A DNA stretch of 64,000 nucleotides from Bacteroidia bacterium (GCA_025999435.1 BNXH01000001.1:1-64000); one strand, 5' to 3'; positions 1-9,135 are shown, counted from the stretch's first letter. Program-made: numbers and translations. Notes: generated by a model from the sequence alone, not told the origin.

Positions 1-491
1 GTATCGGGCAGGCTGTGGCACGGCGGGCAGTCGCTTCGGGGATGAAAATCATTTACTGTAACCGGCATGCATTGCCTAAGGAAATTGAAGAAAAATATAA
101 TGCTGTTTATGTCGATTTCGATACGTTGTTGAAAAAATCGGATGTTTTGTCATTGAATGCTCCTGCAACAGCAGAAACTTTTCATTTGATGGGTGAAGCC
201 GAATTCAAAAAAATGAAAAAAACAGCTATTCTTATCAATACAGCGAGAGGGCAACTAGTCGATTCCGCTGCTTTGGCTAAGGCTTTACGTAAAGACGAAA
301 TATATGCGGCAGGGCTGGATGTTTTTGAGAATGAACCTAAAATCCCGCAGGAATTACTCGAATTGGATAATGCCATTTTGTGTCCGCACGCCGGAACAAA
401 AACATATGCCGGACGTATGGATATGGAGTGTGAAGTGGCTAAGAATATTATAAATTTCTTTGAAGGAGGACAAATAGATAAAGTAAATTGA
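1..491 (+). CDS. D-2-hydroxyacid dehydrogenase, 3' part
   Basis: This is the C-terminal part of an NAD(P)-dependent D-2-hydroxyacid dehydrogenase (glyoxylate/hydroxypyruvate or phosphoglycerate dehydrogenase superfamily). The reading frame is open from base 3 and the gene begins before the window. The first visible residues (IGQAVARRA) look like the end of the GxGxxG dinucleotide-binding loop. The three catalytic positions are present in order: Arg in NTARGQLVD, Glu in DVFENEP and His in CPHAGTKT. The stop is one base before the next ATG, so it is probably cotranscribed with the M24 peptidase. The substrate cannot be read from this fragment. Confidence 0.85.
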   Translation, partial: IGQAVARRAVASGMKIIYCNRHALPKEIEEKYNAVYVDFDTLLKKSDVLSLNAPATAETFHLMGEAEFKKMKKTAILINTARGQLVDSAALAKALRKDEIYAAGLDVFENEPKIPQELLELDNAILCPHAGTKTYAGRMDMECEVAKNIINFFEGGQIDKVN

Positions 492-492
492 A

Positions 493-1668
493 ATGAACCA
501 TCAGGAAGCATTATCAAAAGATTTGGAAATACGCTGTTCGCGTTTACAGGAGGCAATGCGTGCGGTAAATGTGGATGCCTGTGTATTGACTACCACTGTA
601 AATGTATTTTATATGACAGGTTGTGTTTATAACGGATATTTTTACCTGCCTGCTGAAGGAGAGCCGTTTCATTTTGTAAAACGCCCCGAAGGGATTGCTT
701 TTGATAATACGGTTTATGTTCGTAAACCGGAGCAGATAACCGAAGAGTTACTGAGTCGGGACGTTTCTTTTCCTAAGACTTTACTACTGGAAACGGATGT
801 CATTTCTTTCGGAGAATGCAGCCGTCTATTAAACACTTTCGGACTGAATACAGCGGCAAATGCTTCTGTTCTGATGCGGAAAATACGAAGTATAAAAACC
901 GCTTTTGAGTTGGAACAAGTGAAAGTCTGTGCCCGTAGGCATGAGGCTGTTTATAAATTGATTCCATCTGTCTTCAAACGGGGGATGACAGACGTTGAAT
1001 TTCAGATAGAGATAGAAAAATTGATGCGCCTGCATGGCTCTTTAGGTCTCTTTCGCAGTTATGGCGAAAATATGGATATCTACATGGGCAGTCTTTTGGC
1101 AGGAGAAAATGCAGAAGTCCCTTCTCCTTTCGATTTTGCTCTGGGTGGTGCAGGCTCAAGTCCGATTTTGCCTTTGGGCGCTTCGGGGCAAACGATACAG
1201 GAAGGGCAAACGATCATGGTAGATATGGCTGGGAATTATACGCCCTGGATGACGGATATGACACGTGTTTTCTCGGTAGGCAAAACATCGGATATCGCTC
1301 ATCAGGCTCATCAGGTTTCTATCGATATCCATAATCATACAATGGATATAGCTAAACCCGGAACAAAATGCTCCGATCTGTATGAAATCGCGATGGAAAG
1401 GGTTGTTAAAGCTAATCTCGAACCATACTTTATGGGAACAAAACAGCAAGCTAAGTTTGTTGGACATGGGGTAGGATTGGAGATTAACGAACCTCCTGTA
1501 CTGACCCCTCGGTCGAAAGAAGTATTAGAACCAAATATTGTTTTTGCCTTAGAGCCGAAGTTTGTTATTCCGGAGGTTGGTGCGGTCGGAATAGAAAATA
1601 CTTACGCAGTAACAGATGGTGGTATTGAAAAATTGACTATTTTAGAGGAAAACATTATAAAACTGTGA
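493..1668 (+). CDS. M24 family metallopeptidase (Xaa-Pro aminopeptidase/prolidase-like)
   Basis: A 391-residue cytoplasmic peptidase of the pita-bread (creatinase/methionine aminopeptidase) fold. The N-terminal half is the creatinase-like domain (about residues 15-135) and the C-terminal half is the catalytic domain. The five metal ligands are visible: D244 and D255 (VDMAGNYTPWMTD, canonical spacing of 11), H325 (VGHGVG), E354 (ALEPK) and E368 (IENTYAV). Such enzymes remove N-terminal residues preceding proline or split Xaa-Pro dipeptides. It starts one base after the dehydrogenase stop and ends 6 bases before porX, suggesting an operon. The exact peptide specificity is not determinable. Confidence 0.85.
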   Translation: MNHQEALSKDLEIRCSRLQEAMRAVNVDACVLTTTVNVFYMTGCVYNGYFYLPAEGEPFHFVKRPEGIAFDNTVYVRKPEQITEELLSRDVSFPKTLLLETDVISFGECSRLLNTFGLNTAANASVLMRKIRSIKTAFELEQVKVCARRHEAVYKLIPSVFKRGMTDVEFQIEIEKLMRLHGSLGLFRSYGENMDIYMGSLLAGENAEVPSPFDFALGGAGSSPILPLGASGQTIQEGQTIMVDMAGNYTPWMTDMTRVFSVGKTSDIAHQAHQVSIDIHNHTMDIAKPGTKCSDLYEIAMERVVKANLEPYFMGTKQQAKFVGHGVGLEINEPPVLTPRSKEVLEPNIVFALEPKFVIPEVGAVGIENTYAVTDGGIEKLTILEENIIKL

Positions 1669-1674
1669 TCCAAT

Positions 1675-3219
1675 ATGAGGAAAAACCGTATACTCTGGGC
1701 CGATGACGAAATCGATATCTTACGCTCCCATATTCTGTTCCTTCAGGAAAAAGGATATGAGGTAATACCTGTGAATAGTGGGCATGATGCGATCGACAGT
1801 TTCAGGGAAGGCGGTTTCGATATTGTTTTTCTGGATGAAAATATGCCCGGATTGTCGGGGATAGAAACTCTTGCGATTATCAAAGAAATAAACCCGAATA
1901 TCCCTGTGGTAATGATTACTAAGAGCGAGGATGAGGGTATTATGACACATGCTATCGGCAAGAAGATAGCGGATTATCTTATAAAACCAGTAAATCCCAA
2001 TCAGATACTCCTTTCCATAAAAAAGAATCTTCATAAAGACGATATAGTTTCCGAGGCAACATTGGAAGGTTACAGAGAGGAGTTCTCCAAAATTAGCTCA
2101 ATAATTAGCGATTCTCTTGACTATAAGGGCTGGGTTGACATCTATAAAAAGATTGTTTATTGGGAGATGGAACTCACAGCTTCGCAGAGCCCATTAATAG
2201 AACTGCTCCGTGTGCAGAAGCATGAAGCTAACAGTGCATTTGGGAAATATGTAAAGCGAAACTACGAATCGTGGGTGCAGGAGAAAGAAAATAAACCCAT
2301 TACAAGCCCTGAATTATTTCCTGAAAGAGTATTTCCTTTACTCGATAATAAAGAAAAGATATTCTTCGTTCTCATCGATAATTTCCGGCTCGATCAGTGG
2401 TGGGAGGTGAAAGATCTGCTGGCGAATGATTTTAATATTACAGAGGAAGAGTATTTAAGCATTTTGCCGACAGCAACGCAATATGCCCGCAACGCTATTT
2501 TCGCAGGATTAATGCCTGTTCAGATAGCAAAATTATATCCGGAATTGTGGGTAGAAGAGGACGAGGACGAGAGTAAAAACCTGAATGAAGAAGCTTTGCT
2601 CCAAAAGCAGATAGAGAGGTTACAAAAGAAATATAGCTTTTCATATAATAAGATATTATCCTCTTCATCGGGAGAAAAGCTGGTTCAGAATATAAACTCG
2701 TTAAGCGGCAAAGACCTGAATGTAGTTGTTATCAACTTTGTGGACATGCTTTCACATGCACGTACAGAATCGAAAATGATAAGGGAACTCGCTTCCGACG
2801 AGGCTGCATACCGTTCGCTTACCCGTTCGTGGTTCAAACATTCGAGCACGATGGATATTTTGCGAAAAGCAAAAGATATGGGTTATAAGATTGTCTTAAC
2901 CACCGATCATGGGACTATACGCGTAAAAGCCCCTTTAAAAGTGGTTGGGGACAAAACCATAAACTCAAATATCCGTTATAAGGTAGGACGCAATATGGAG
3001 TATGACCGCAAAAAGGTTTACGATATATATTCTCCCGAAAGATTTGGTTTACCCGCAAGGCATCTCAGTACAAAATATATATTTGCCACAGGGGATGACT
3101 TTTTTGCATATCCGAACAATTACAATTATTATGTGTCTTATTATACAGACACATTTCAGCATGGAGGAATATCTATGGAAGAAATGATAATCCCTTTGAT
3201 TACTTTAACCGGAAAATAA
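1675..3219 (+). CDS. porX: PorX: response regulator with PglZ effector domain
   Basis: A 514-residue protein with an N-terminal receiver domain (about residues 3-120; acidic pair D10/D11, phospho-acceptor D54 in FLDENMPG, K104 in LIKP) and a C-terminal PglZ domain of the alkaline-phosphatase superfamily. Metal-site motifs LIDNFRLDQ (from about 233) and TTDHG are visible, and the length is close to P. gingivalis PorX (about 518). In known Bacteroidota PorX pairs with the histidine kinase PorY and regulates type IX secretion; its PglZ domain is a zinc-dependent phosphodiesterase in studied homologues. No porY or T9SS structural gene lies in the window. The ATG is 6 bases after the M24 gene. Confidence 0.9.
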   Translation: MRKNRILWADDEIDILRSHILFLQEKGYEVIPVNSGHDAIDSFREGGFDIVFLDENMPGLSGIETLAIIKEINPNIPVVMITKSEDEGIMTHAIGKKIADYLIKPVNPNQILLSIKKNLHKDDIVSEATLEGYREEFSKISSIISDSLDYKGWVDIYKKIVYWEMELTASQSPLIELLRVQKHEANSAFGKYVKRNYESWVQEKENKPITSPELFPERVFPLLDNKEKIFFVLIDNFRLDQWWEVKDLLANDFNITEEEYLSILPTATQYARNAIFAGLMPVQIAKLYPELWVEEDEDESKNLNEEALLQKQIERLQKKYSFSYNKILSSSSGEKLVQNINSLSGKDLNVVVINFVDMLSHARTESKMIRELASDEAAYRSLTRSWFKHSSTMDILRKAKDMGYKIVLTTDHGTIRVKAPLKVVGDKTINSNIRYKVGRNMEYDRKKVYDIYSPERFGLPARHLSTKYIFATGDDFFAYPNNYNYYVSYYTDTFQHGGISMEEMIIPLITLTGK

Positions 3220-3229
3220 ATCTATTTAC

Positions 3230-3263
3230 TTTCATACATAACAATCACAAACCGTATATTTGC
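3230..3263 (+). promoter_or_regulatory. Bacteroidetes-type promoter for tsaE-purC
   Basis: TATATTTGC at 3255-3263 fits the -7 consensus TAnnTTTG. A TTTC at 3230-3233 stands 21 bases upstream in the place of the -33 TTTG. Transcription would start around 3269, about 11 bases before the tsaE ATG. It separates tsaE from the porX group. Confidence 0.55.
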
Positions 3264-3279
3264 ATAATAGAACCGGATT

Positions 3280-3690
3280 ATGAAGATAAAAATAGAGTCA
3301 CTCGACAAAATAGATGAAGCGGCCATAGAGTTTATTAAAACGATGGGCGACAATACAGTTTTTGCTTTCCGTGGTGAAATGGGTGCCGGTAAAACCACTT
3401 TCATAAAAGCTATCTGTGAAAATCTCGGGGTTTCGGATACGATAAACAGTCCGACATTTGCTATTGTGAACGAATATCGCTCCGATAGCGCTGAACTTAT
3501 CTACCATTTCGATTTCTACCGGATAAATAAGATAGAAGAAGTTTTCGATTTCGGTTACGAAGATTATTTTTACAGTGGTAGCCTCTGTTTTATAGAATGG
3601 CCTGAACTCATCGAGGATTTATTGCCAAGTGATACAGTAAATGTACAGATAAGGGCTCTTGAAGATGGGAGCAGGGAAGTAACACTTTAA
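3280..3690 (+). CDS. tsaE: tRNA threonylcarbamoyladenosine biosynthesis ATPase TsaE
   Basis: A 136-residue P-loop ATPase that works with TsaB, TsaC and TsaD in making N6-threonylcarbamoyladenosine at position 37 of ANN-decoding tRNAs. Walker A is GEMGAGKTT (residues 32-40). The family motifs [11 protein letters not shown] (about 60-70) and HFDFYRI (about 80-86) are present, as is IEWPE (about 108-112). Length is normal for the family. It has its own promoter behind porX and is followed 32 bases later by purC. TsaB, TsaC and TsaD are not in the window. Confidence 0.93.
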   Translation: MKIKIESLDKIDEAAIEFIKTMGDNTVFAFRGEMGAGKTTFIKAICENLGVSDTINSPTFAIVNEYRSDSAELIYHFDFYRINKIEEVFDFGYEDYFYSGSLCFIEWPELIEDLLPSDTVNVQIRALEDGSREVTL

Positions 3691-3722
3691 TGATTATTTA
3701 TTAGGAATCAAAATAGATAAAT

Positions 3723-4673
3723 ATGAAAAATACTTTAGTTAAAACAAATTTCCACTTTACAGGACAAACAAATGTTTACCATGGTAAAGTAAGAGACGTA
3801 TATTCAATAGGGAAAGACTTGTTAGTGATGATTGCCACCGACCGTATCTCAGCATTTGATGTTGTGCTACCTCAGGGTATACCATATAAAGGTCAAGTCC
3901 TTAATCAGATAGCATCGAAATTTTTGGATGCAACAGAAGACATAGTTCCAAACTGGAAATTGGCGACACCGGACCCGATGGTTACAGTCGGTCTCCGCTG
4001 CGAACCATATAAAGTAGAGATGGTTATCCGCGGTTATCTGACAGGCAGCGCATGGCGCGAATACAAGGCCGGGGCAAGAACACTTTGTGGAGTACCACTT
4101 CCGGACGGAATGAAAGAAAACCAAAAGTTTCCGGCTCCGATAATCACTCCGACAACTAAGGCTGACGAAGGGCATGATGAAAATATCTCGAAAGAAGAGA
4201 TAATCGCACAGGGCCTTGTAAGCAGAGAGGAATACGAACAACTTGAAAAATATACATATGCCCTGTTTCAACGTGGAACAGAGATTGCCGCTCAGAAAGA
4301 TCTGATACTTGTAGATACGAAATATGAGTTCGGGAAAAAAGGCGGCAAGATCTATTTGATCGATGAGATTCACACACCGGATTCGTCCCGTTATTTTTAT
4401 GCTGATGCGTATCAGGACTTATTCGAGAAAGGCGAGGAACAAAAGCAACTTTCGAAAGAGTTTGTCCGTAAATGGCTTATGGAAAACGGATTTCAGGGTA
4501 AAGAAGGACAACAGGTGCCTGAAATGACCGAAGAATATTGCAACAGCGTATCGGAACGCTATATCGAGCTATATGAAAAAATAGTCGGAGATAAATTTAT
4601 TAAGGCAGATTCAAGTGATGTTGCAGAACGTATTGACGAAAATATAAGTAAATATCTAAAAAAAAGAGGATAA
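3723..4673 (+). CDS. purC: Phosphoribosylaminoimidazole-succinocarboxamide synthase
   Basis: A 316-residue SAICAR synthetase, joining CAIR and aspartate with ATP in de novo purine synthesis. The N-terminal GKVRDVY motif (about residues 21-27), the [10 protein letters not shown] segment (about 38-47) and the substrate-binding [11 protein letters not shown] segment are diagnostic. The length fits the longer yeast-like and Bacteroidota form rather than the short E. coli enzyme. It lies between tsaE (32-base gap) and the zeta-like kinase (7-base gap), probably in one transcript. No purine repressor site or riboswitch is evident upstream. Confidence 0.95.
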   Translation: MKNTLVKTNFHFTGQTNVYHGKVRDVYSIGKDLLVMIATDRISAFDVVLPQGIPYKGQVLNQIASKFLDATEDIVPNWKLATPDPMVTVGLRCEPYKVEMVIRGYLTGSAWREYKAGARTLCGVPLPDGMKENQKFPAPIITPTTKADEGHDENISKEEIIAQGLVSREEYEQLEKYTYALFQRGTEIAAQKDLILVDTKYEFGKKGGKIYLIDEIHTPDSSRYFYADAYQDLFEKGEEQKQLSKEFVRKWLMENGFQGKEGQQVPEMTEEYCNSVSERYIELYEKIVGDKFIKADSSDVAERIDENISKYLKKRG

Positions 4674-4680
4674 ACTATAG

Positions 4681-5247
4681 ATGCCGAATCTATACATTAT
4701 ATCAGGCTGTAACGGTGCGGGAAAAACAACTGCATCGTACGCCATGTTTCCTGAGATCTTAGACTGTAAAGAGTTTATCAATGCAGATGAAATAGCAAAG
4801 GGACTTTCCCCTTTCCAGCCCGAAACGGTTGCGATAGAGGCAGGGCGTCTTATGCTGATACGGATGAATGAAATGTTGGCTCTGCAAGAGGACTTCGCAA
4901 TAGAGACCACTCTTGCCACAAAATCATATGCCAATTTCATAAAAAGAGCCCAGGAAGTAGGTTATTTTGTAACCCTGATATATTTTTGGCTTGATTCTCC
5001 CGAACTGGCGGTCAGGCGTGTTGAACAACGAGTTCGCTTTGGCGGGCACAATGTTCCTGAAGATGTTGTAAGACGAAGATACTACGCCGGAATGCGAAAT
5101 CTTTTTTCTATGTTTATTCCTATTTCCGACTACTGGATACTTATCGATAACTCTGTTGACCCGTTCCGTATGATTGCGGAAGGCGAAAGAACACAGGTGA
5201 CAGAAATTCAGGATGAAGAGCTATTTTACTATTTGAGAAATATCTGA
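4681..5247 (+). CDS. Zeta toxin-like P-loop kinase
   Basis: A 188-residue protein of the zeta toxin/UDP-GlcNAc kinase-like family. The P-loop is GCNGAGKTT (residues 9-17), followed by FINADEIAKG (about 33-42), the position where zeta toxins carry a catalytic Asp, and an ETT motif in FAIETTLATKSY. It ends with a C-terminal helical segment. Many chromosomal members of this family are stand-alone kinases of unknown substrate; plasmid zeta toxins come with an epsilon antitoxin. No antitoxin-like ORF is adjacent: the gene sits 7 bases after purC and 9 bases before menG. A housekeeping small-molecule kinase is therefore at least as likely as a toxin. Confidence 0.75.
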   Translation: MPNLYIISGCNGAGKTTASYAMFPEILDCKEFINADEIAKGLSPFQPETVAIEAGRLMLIRMNEMLALQEDFAIETTLATKSYANFIKRAQEVGYFVTLIYFWLDSPELAVRRVEQRVRFGGHNVPEDVVRRRYYAGMRNLFSMFIPISDYWILIDNSVDPFRMIAEGERTQVTEIQDEELFYYLRNI

Positions 5248-5256
5248 TAAAAATAA

Positions 5257-5994
5257 ATGACATACGAAGCCGAAAAAATAGTTCCTTATTCCGACTCTGA
5301 GAACAAAGGGATACAAGTTGAGAGAATGTTCGATTCCATCGCTGAAAACTATGATGCGCTAAATCATACCTTGTCGATGGGCATAGACCGGGGATGGCGA
5401 AAAAAGGGCTTAGCCACTCTCAAGAAACTTAACCCGCAATCGATTCTCGATATTGCGACCGGAACGGGTGATCTGGCAATTCAAGCATACGATATTCTCA
5501 AACCGCAAAGTATTCTGGGCACAGATATTTCGGAGGGAATGATGGAAGTCGGCCGGCAAAAAGTAAACATAGCAAGATTGTCGGAAGTTATCCGTTTCGA
5601 AAGGCAGGATTGCATGAACTTAAAGTTAGAAGATAATTCCTTTGATGCCGCGATGGTGGCTTTTGGTGTACGAAATTTCGAGGATCTGGACAAAGGCTTG
5701 AAGGAAATCCTCCGGGTGCTGAAACCGGGAGGACAGTTAATGATACTTGAACTGACCACTCCCCGTTATTTCCCTATGAAACAGGCATATTGGCTATATT
5801 CCAAATTATTTATCCCGGCAATTGGGCGTCTCATTTCAAAAGACAAAACAGCGTACTCTTATCTACCCAAATCCATTAAAGCATTTATTCAGGGAAAAGA
5901 GATGGTGGGCACGCTTCTGAAAAACGGATTTAAGGAAGCATCTTATAAAACATATACATTCGGTATTTGTACAATGTATTTGGCTTCGAAATAA
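5257..5994 (+). CDS. menG: Demethylmenaquinone methyltransferase (UbiE/MenG)
   Basis: A 245-residue class I SAM-dependent methyltransferase carrying out the last step of menaquinone synthesis. The N-terminal family signature VERMFDSIAENYDALNH (about 21-37) and SAM motif I DIATGTGDLA (65-74) are visible, as are FGVRNFEDLDKGLKE and LRVLKPGGQLMILE. Menaquinone is the usual respiratory quinone of Bacteroidota, so MenG is preferred over the ubiquinone role. The gene converges on dacB with 3 bases between the two stop codons. Confidence 0.92.
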   Translation: MTYEAEKIVPYSDSENKGIQVERMFDSIAENYDALNHTLSMGIDRGWRKKGLATLKKLNPQSILDIATGTGDLAIQAYDILKPQSILGTDISEGMMEVGRQKVNIARLSEVIRFERQDCMNLKLEDNSFDAAMVAFGVRNFEDLDKGLKEILRVLKPGGQLMILELTTPRYFPMKQAYWLYSKLFIPAIGRLISKDKTAYSYLPKSIKAFIQGKEMVGTLLKNGFKEASYKTYTFGICTMYLASK

Positions 5995-5997
5995 TCC

Positions 5998-7443
5998 CTA
6001 AAAAACAGCTAACAACAAACTATCTATTGCTTTTACCAATTGCGAACGAGCACCGGAAAATTTGTTTACCATCACGGTAAAAGCGTATTTTTTATCTCCG
6101 TCGGTGTAATATCCGGCAAAGCATTGTACTCCATTGATGCTACCGCTTTTCATTCTTATTTTTCCGGCTAGACTCGTCCCCGCTAAACGGCTTTTTACAG
6201 TTCCGTCTATGCCTGCTTGTGGTAACGATCCCAGAAATTCAGGGGCGTATTTACTCTTTGTCTGCATATAGACCAGCAGGTCGCACATGAACGTAGGGCT
6301 TACGGCGTTGGCCGGCGACAAGCCACTACCGTCGAATATCATCAGAGCATCAGTATCCAGTCCTTTACTTTTCCAAAAATCGTTGGTCTTTTTTATTCCG
6401 GCATCTAAAGCTGAGGAATAAATATCGTTGGTTTCTGTCCGTCCTACAGTGCGGATAAGATGTTCCGCATAATGATTATTGCTTCGTACATTGGTATCCT
6501 TTATAATATCCTTCAAAGGGAAAGACAGGTGAGTGTAAAAGACCTTTCCTTCAGTAGACTTTTTATCTTTCAGATACATTTGTCTATAATAATCATTTTG
6601 AGATGTTTCTGCTTTTCCTATTTTATATCCTTTCTCAACAAGAGTTTTTGCCAGAACATCACCCAAATACATTCCCGGATCAGGTATATCTCCTTTTATG
6701 CTGAAAGATGTCCTGCCGCCCGGGATGTCTCCGGTAAGAAGCCTATCCATCGAGAAAGGCATTCCGTGAATATATCCGTTATCCTGCCCTGAACTATTTA
6801 GTTGCAAGGTGTTTTTAAAGTTTATATTTATTTCCGGTTCAGTCTTGACTATAACAGGACAAGTATCTAAACGGGTGGTATTGAAATACAGTTTATACGT
6901 ATTGTCAAAAACACTTATACCATATGCTGCCGCCGCATAATAATTACCCATATCCTGATAAATCCACCTGTGTGATATTCCGTCTTCGTAACCGAAATAA
7001 TCATCGATTACCATTACATCCAGAGTTTCGTTGGAATCGATATTTTTCTTAATCTCATCGCCCCATTGCGAAAGAAAGGCGTTTGGTGTATTGTCCAAAT
7101 GTTCTGTCCCTAATGTGGGATCGCCATATCCACGTATTAATAATCTGCCCGGATGGTTTATATCTTTTTCCAAAGTTGTTTGATAACGATAACCGGGTTC
7201 CAGAATCTCTAAAGCAGTAGCCGTAGTCACCACTTTCAATATCGATGCCGGTGTGTATGACCGGTCTGAATTATAAGAGGCTATCTGCTTCCCGGAGAAG
7301 TCTTTTATACAGATACCTACCGATGCATATTTTAACCCCTCATTATTCAAAAAGTCCTGAACAGCTTTTTGTTTAGTCTGTGCAATCAGAGAGTAATGCG
7401 CTAAAAGGAGAAAAATTAGCGTATAGTAGGTTTTGGACTTCAT
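5998..7443 (-). CDS. dacB: D-alanyl-D-alanine carboxypeptidase/endopeptidase (PBP4 family)
   Basis: A periplasmic S13-family peptidase of 481 residues that trims or splits peptidoglycan cross-links. A signal peptide (MKSKTYYTLIFLLLAHYS, cleavage near AQ) starts the protein; an in-frame ATG at 7452 is an alternative start three codons upstream. The penicillin-binding motifs are in order: SILK (active-site S67, K70), SNN (in NVRSNNHYAEHL) and KSG near the C-terminus (RMKSGSINGV). The length matches DacB of Bacteroidota. It diverges from the AI-2E permease gene. Confidence 0.92.
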   Translation of the reverse strand: MKSKTYYTLIFLLLAHYSLIAQTKQKAVQDFLNNEGLKYASVGICIKDFSGKQIASYNSDRSYTPASILKVVTTATALEILEPGYRYQTTLEKDINHPGRLLIRGYGDPTLGTEHLDNTPNAFLSQWGDEIKKNIDSNETLDVMVIDDYFGYEDGISHRWIYQDMGNYYAAAAYGISVFDNTYKLYFNTTRLDTCPVIVKTEPEININFKNTLQLNSSGQDNGYIHGMPFSMDRLLTGDIPGGRTSFSIKGDIPDPGMYLGDVLAKTLVEKGYKIGKAETSQNDYYRQMYLKDKKSTEGKVFYTHLSFPLKDIIKDTNVRSNNHYAEHLIRTVGRTETNDIYSSALDAGIKKTNDFWKSKGLDTDALMIFDGSGLSPANAVSPTFMCDLLVYMQTKSKYAPEFLGSLPQAGIDGTVKSRLAGTSLAGKIRMKSGSINGVQCFAGYYTDGDKKYAFTVMVNKFSGARSQLVKAIDSLLLAVF

Positions 7444-7456
7444 AATGAGCATATTG

Positions 7457-7496
7457 TTGTTAAAAATTTAAAAAAATAAATATCTTTGTAAAGATA
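7457..7496. promoter_or_regulatory. Divergent promoter region of dacB and the AI-2E permease gene
   Basis: TATCTTTG at 7481-7488 fits TAnnTTTG for the plus-strand permease gene; a TTG at 7457-7459 lies about 21 bases upstream. The 16 bases 7481-7496 (TATCTTTGTAAAGATA) form an almost perfect palindrome. The opposite strand therefore reads TATCTTTA, a near-match -7 box for dacB. Both genes could start from the same site. Confidence 0.5.
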
Positions 7497-7513
7497 AAAA
7501 TAATATCAGTATT

Positions 7514-8644
7514 ATGGACCAACGTTTTGAAAAGCCTTTTACTTTTGATAGAACAATCCGGTTATTAATCAGCGTTTTTGCGCTGGCTATGGCTCTTTAT
7601 CTGCTTTATGTCCTAAAGGGAGTATTGTTGCCATTCTTTATTGCATGGTTGATAGCATACATGTTGAACCCGCTAGTCCGCTTCTATAAAAAGAAATTGC
7701 GTTTGCCTAATTCTCTGGCCGTAATATTAACCTTACTATCTGTCGCAGGAGGCTTAACTCTGTTGGGATTTATTCTTGTTCCGTTGATAGAAAATGAAAT
7801 ATGGCAGATAAATCTGTTGATTTCGAGCTATGATCTGTCTTCTATCAGCCGGAATGGAATACCGATGAGTGTAGCAGATGTAATAAGCCGCTACGTAGAT
7901 TTCAAGGAAATACAGGAAAGTTTGTCTAAGCAGAACCTTGCAGAATTGTTCCAGTTTCTAACTCCTGCGGTAGAGGTAATATTTTCCAATACAATTTCCT
8001 TTTTGTTCGGATTAACTGTCATTTTCGTCGTTATTCTTTATATAATTTTTATTTTGCTGGATTATGATAAGATAAATGAATTGTGGCGGTATCTGGTACC
8101 TCCGAAGTATCGCCCTATAGTTAACCGCATTATTTTAGATGTAGAGCACAGTATGAATAAATACTTTCGTCATCAGGCCTTTATCTGCCTTATCCTTGCT
8201 GTTCTCTATTCCATAGGATTTTATACGATTGGGTTGCCTTTAGCTATTATGTTCGGTATTATCGTAGGACTTGTACATATGATACCATATCTGCAAGTTA
8301 TTACCTTTCCTCCGGCTATATTGCTTTGTTGGTTGCATGCATCGCAAACGAATGACAGTTTTTGGACAATGCTGGGATTAGTGGTGCTAATATATGTTAT
8401 TGTACAATGCATTATGGATTTGTTTCTGGTTCCCCGAATCATGGGTAAAGCGATGGGGCTGAATCCGGCGATCATACTTCTATCTTTATCTGTTTGGGGA
8501 TCATTGTTGGGAATTATTGGTATGATTATAGCCATTCCGCTGACAACCTTATTGTTGTCGTATTATAAGGAGTTTATTGATTCGGCTGAAAAGTTGCATG
8601 CCAGAGAGAAAGCACAGCAAGATATACCATTCGATGAGACTTGA
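7514..8644 (+). CDS. AI-2E transporter family inner-membrane permease
   Basis: A 376-residue membrane protein of the AI-2E/TqsA/PerM family. A hydrophobic hairpin lies at about residues 13-60, a third segment at about 67-90, then a soluble linker (about 95-150) rich in amphipathic helix. Five or so further segments follow, including LGLTVIFVVILYIIF-like stretches and GIIVGLVHMIPY, the conserved family segment. Characterised members export quorum-signal AI-2 or act as Na+/H+ antiporters, and most are uncharacterised, so the substrate is unknown. It has its own promoter and is followed by the DUF3127 gene after 56 bases. Confidence 0.85.
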   Translation: MDQRFEKPFTFDRTIRLLISVFALAMALYLLYVLKGVLLPFFIAWLIAYMLNPLVRFYKKKLRLPNSLAVILTLLSVAGGLTLLGFILVPLIENEIWQINLLISSYDLSSISRNGIPMSVADVISRYVDFKEIQESLSKQNLAELFQFLTPAVEVIFSNTISFLFGLTVIFVVILYIIFILLDYDKINELWRYLVPPKYRPIVNRIILDVEHSMNKYFRHQAFICLILAVLYSIGFYTIGLPLAIMFGIIVGLVHMIPYLQVITFPPAILLCWLHASQTNDSFWTMLGLVVLIYVIVQCIMDLFLVPRIMGKAMGLNPAIILLSLSVWGSLLGIIGMIIAIPLTTLLLSYYKEFIDSAEKLHAREKAQQDIPFDET

Positions 8645-8700
8645 TTCCTTTATTTTTTATACCTTTATACTCCAATTTTGAAATATAAAACTAGATAATA

Positions 8701-9069
8701 ATGCAATTAACAGCGAAATTGATTCAAGTATTGCCCGTGCAAACAGGTATGGGAAAAAACGGAGAGTGGAGGAAACAGAGCATAATATTGGAAACTGATG
8801 GTATGTATCCTAAAAAAGTCTGTGTCACACTGTGGGGAGATAAGATTAATGAATCTGTTTTACAAGTGGGAAGTATTTTGGATGTATCCTTTGATATTGA
8901 AAGCCGCGAATATAATGGTAACTGGTATACCGATTTGAGAGCATGGAAAATTGATGCTGCCGGAGCCGGAGTACCGGTTCCCCCTACTGCTGCGCCATAC
9001 AATCAACAAGCAGCACCATCTGCCCCGGTAGACTTTAGTGGTGATGAGGGAGATGATCTTCCTTTCTAA
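8701..9069 (+). CDS. DUF3127 OB-fold protein with SSB-like C-terminal tip
   Basis: A 122-residue protein of the Bacteroidota family DUF3127. Residues 1-85 look like a small beta-barrel (OB-fold) domain, with GEWRKQSIILET and YNGNWYTDLRAWKI among the recognisable strands. A Pro/Ala/Gln-rich linker (about 90-110) follows, then the acidic end DFSGDEGDDLPF. That tail resembles the DDDIPF tip by which single-stranded DNA-binding protein recruits repair proteins. A nucleic-acid-binding role is inferred, not shown. The gene is followed by a strong hairpin terminator. Confidence 0.75.
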   Translation: MQLTAKLIQVLPVQTGMGKNGEWRKQSIILETDGMYPKKVCVTLWGDKINESVLQVGSILDVSFDIESREYNGNWYTDLRAWKIDAAGAGVPVPPTAAPYNQQAAPSAPVDFSGDEGDDLPF

Positions 9070-9092
9070 ATAAGGCTTTAGCAAAATATAGG

Positions 9093-9135
9093 CTGGGAAT
9101 AAACTGGAAATCTAGTTTATTCCCAGTTTCTTTTT
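9093..9135. terminator. Rho-independent terminator between the DUF3127 and bifunctional nuclease genes
   Basis: Perfect 13-bp stem: CTGGGAATAAACT at 9093-9105 pairs with AGTTTATTCCCAG at 9114-9126, around an 8-base loop. TTTCTTTTT follows at 9127-9135. It ends the plus-strand DUF3127 transcript. The right arm also encodes the last residues and stop codon (9112-9114) of the minus-strand nuclease gene. Confidence 0.8.
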
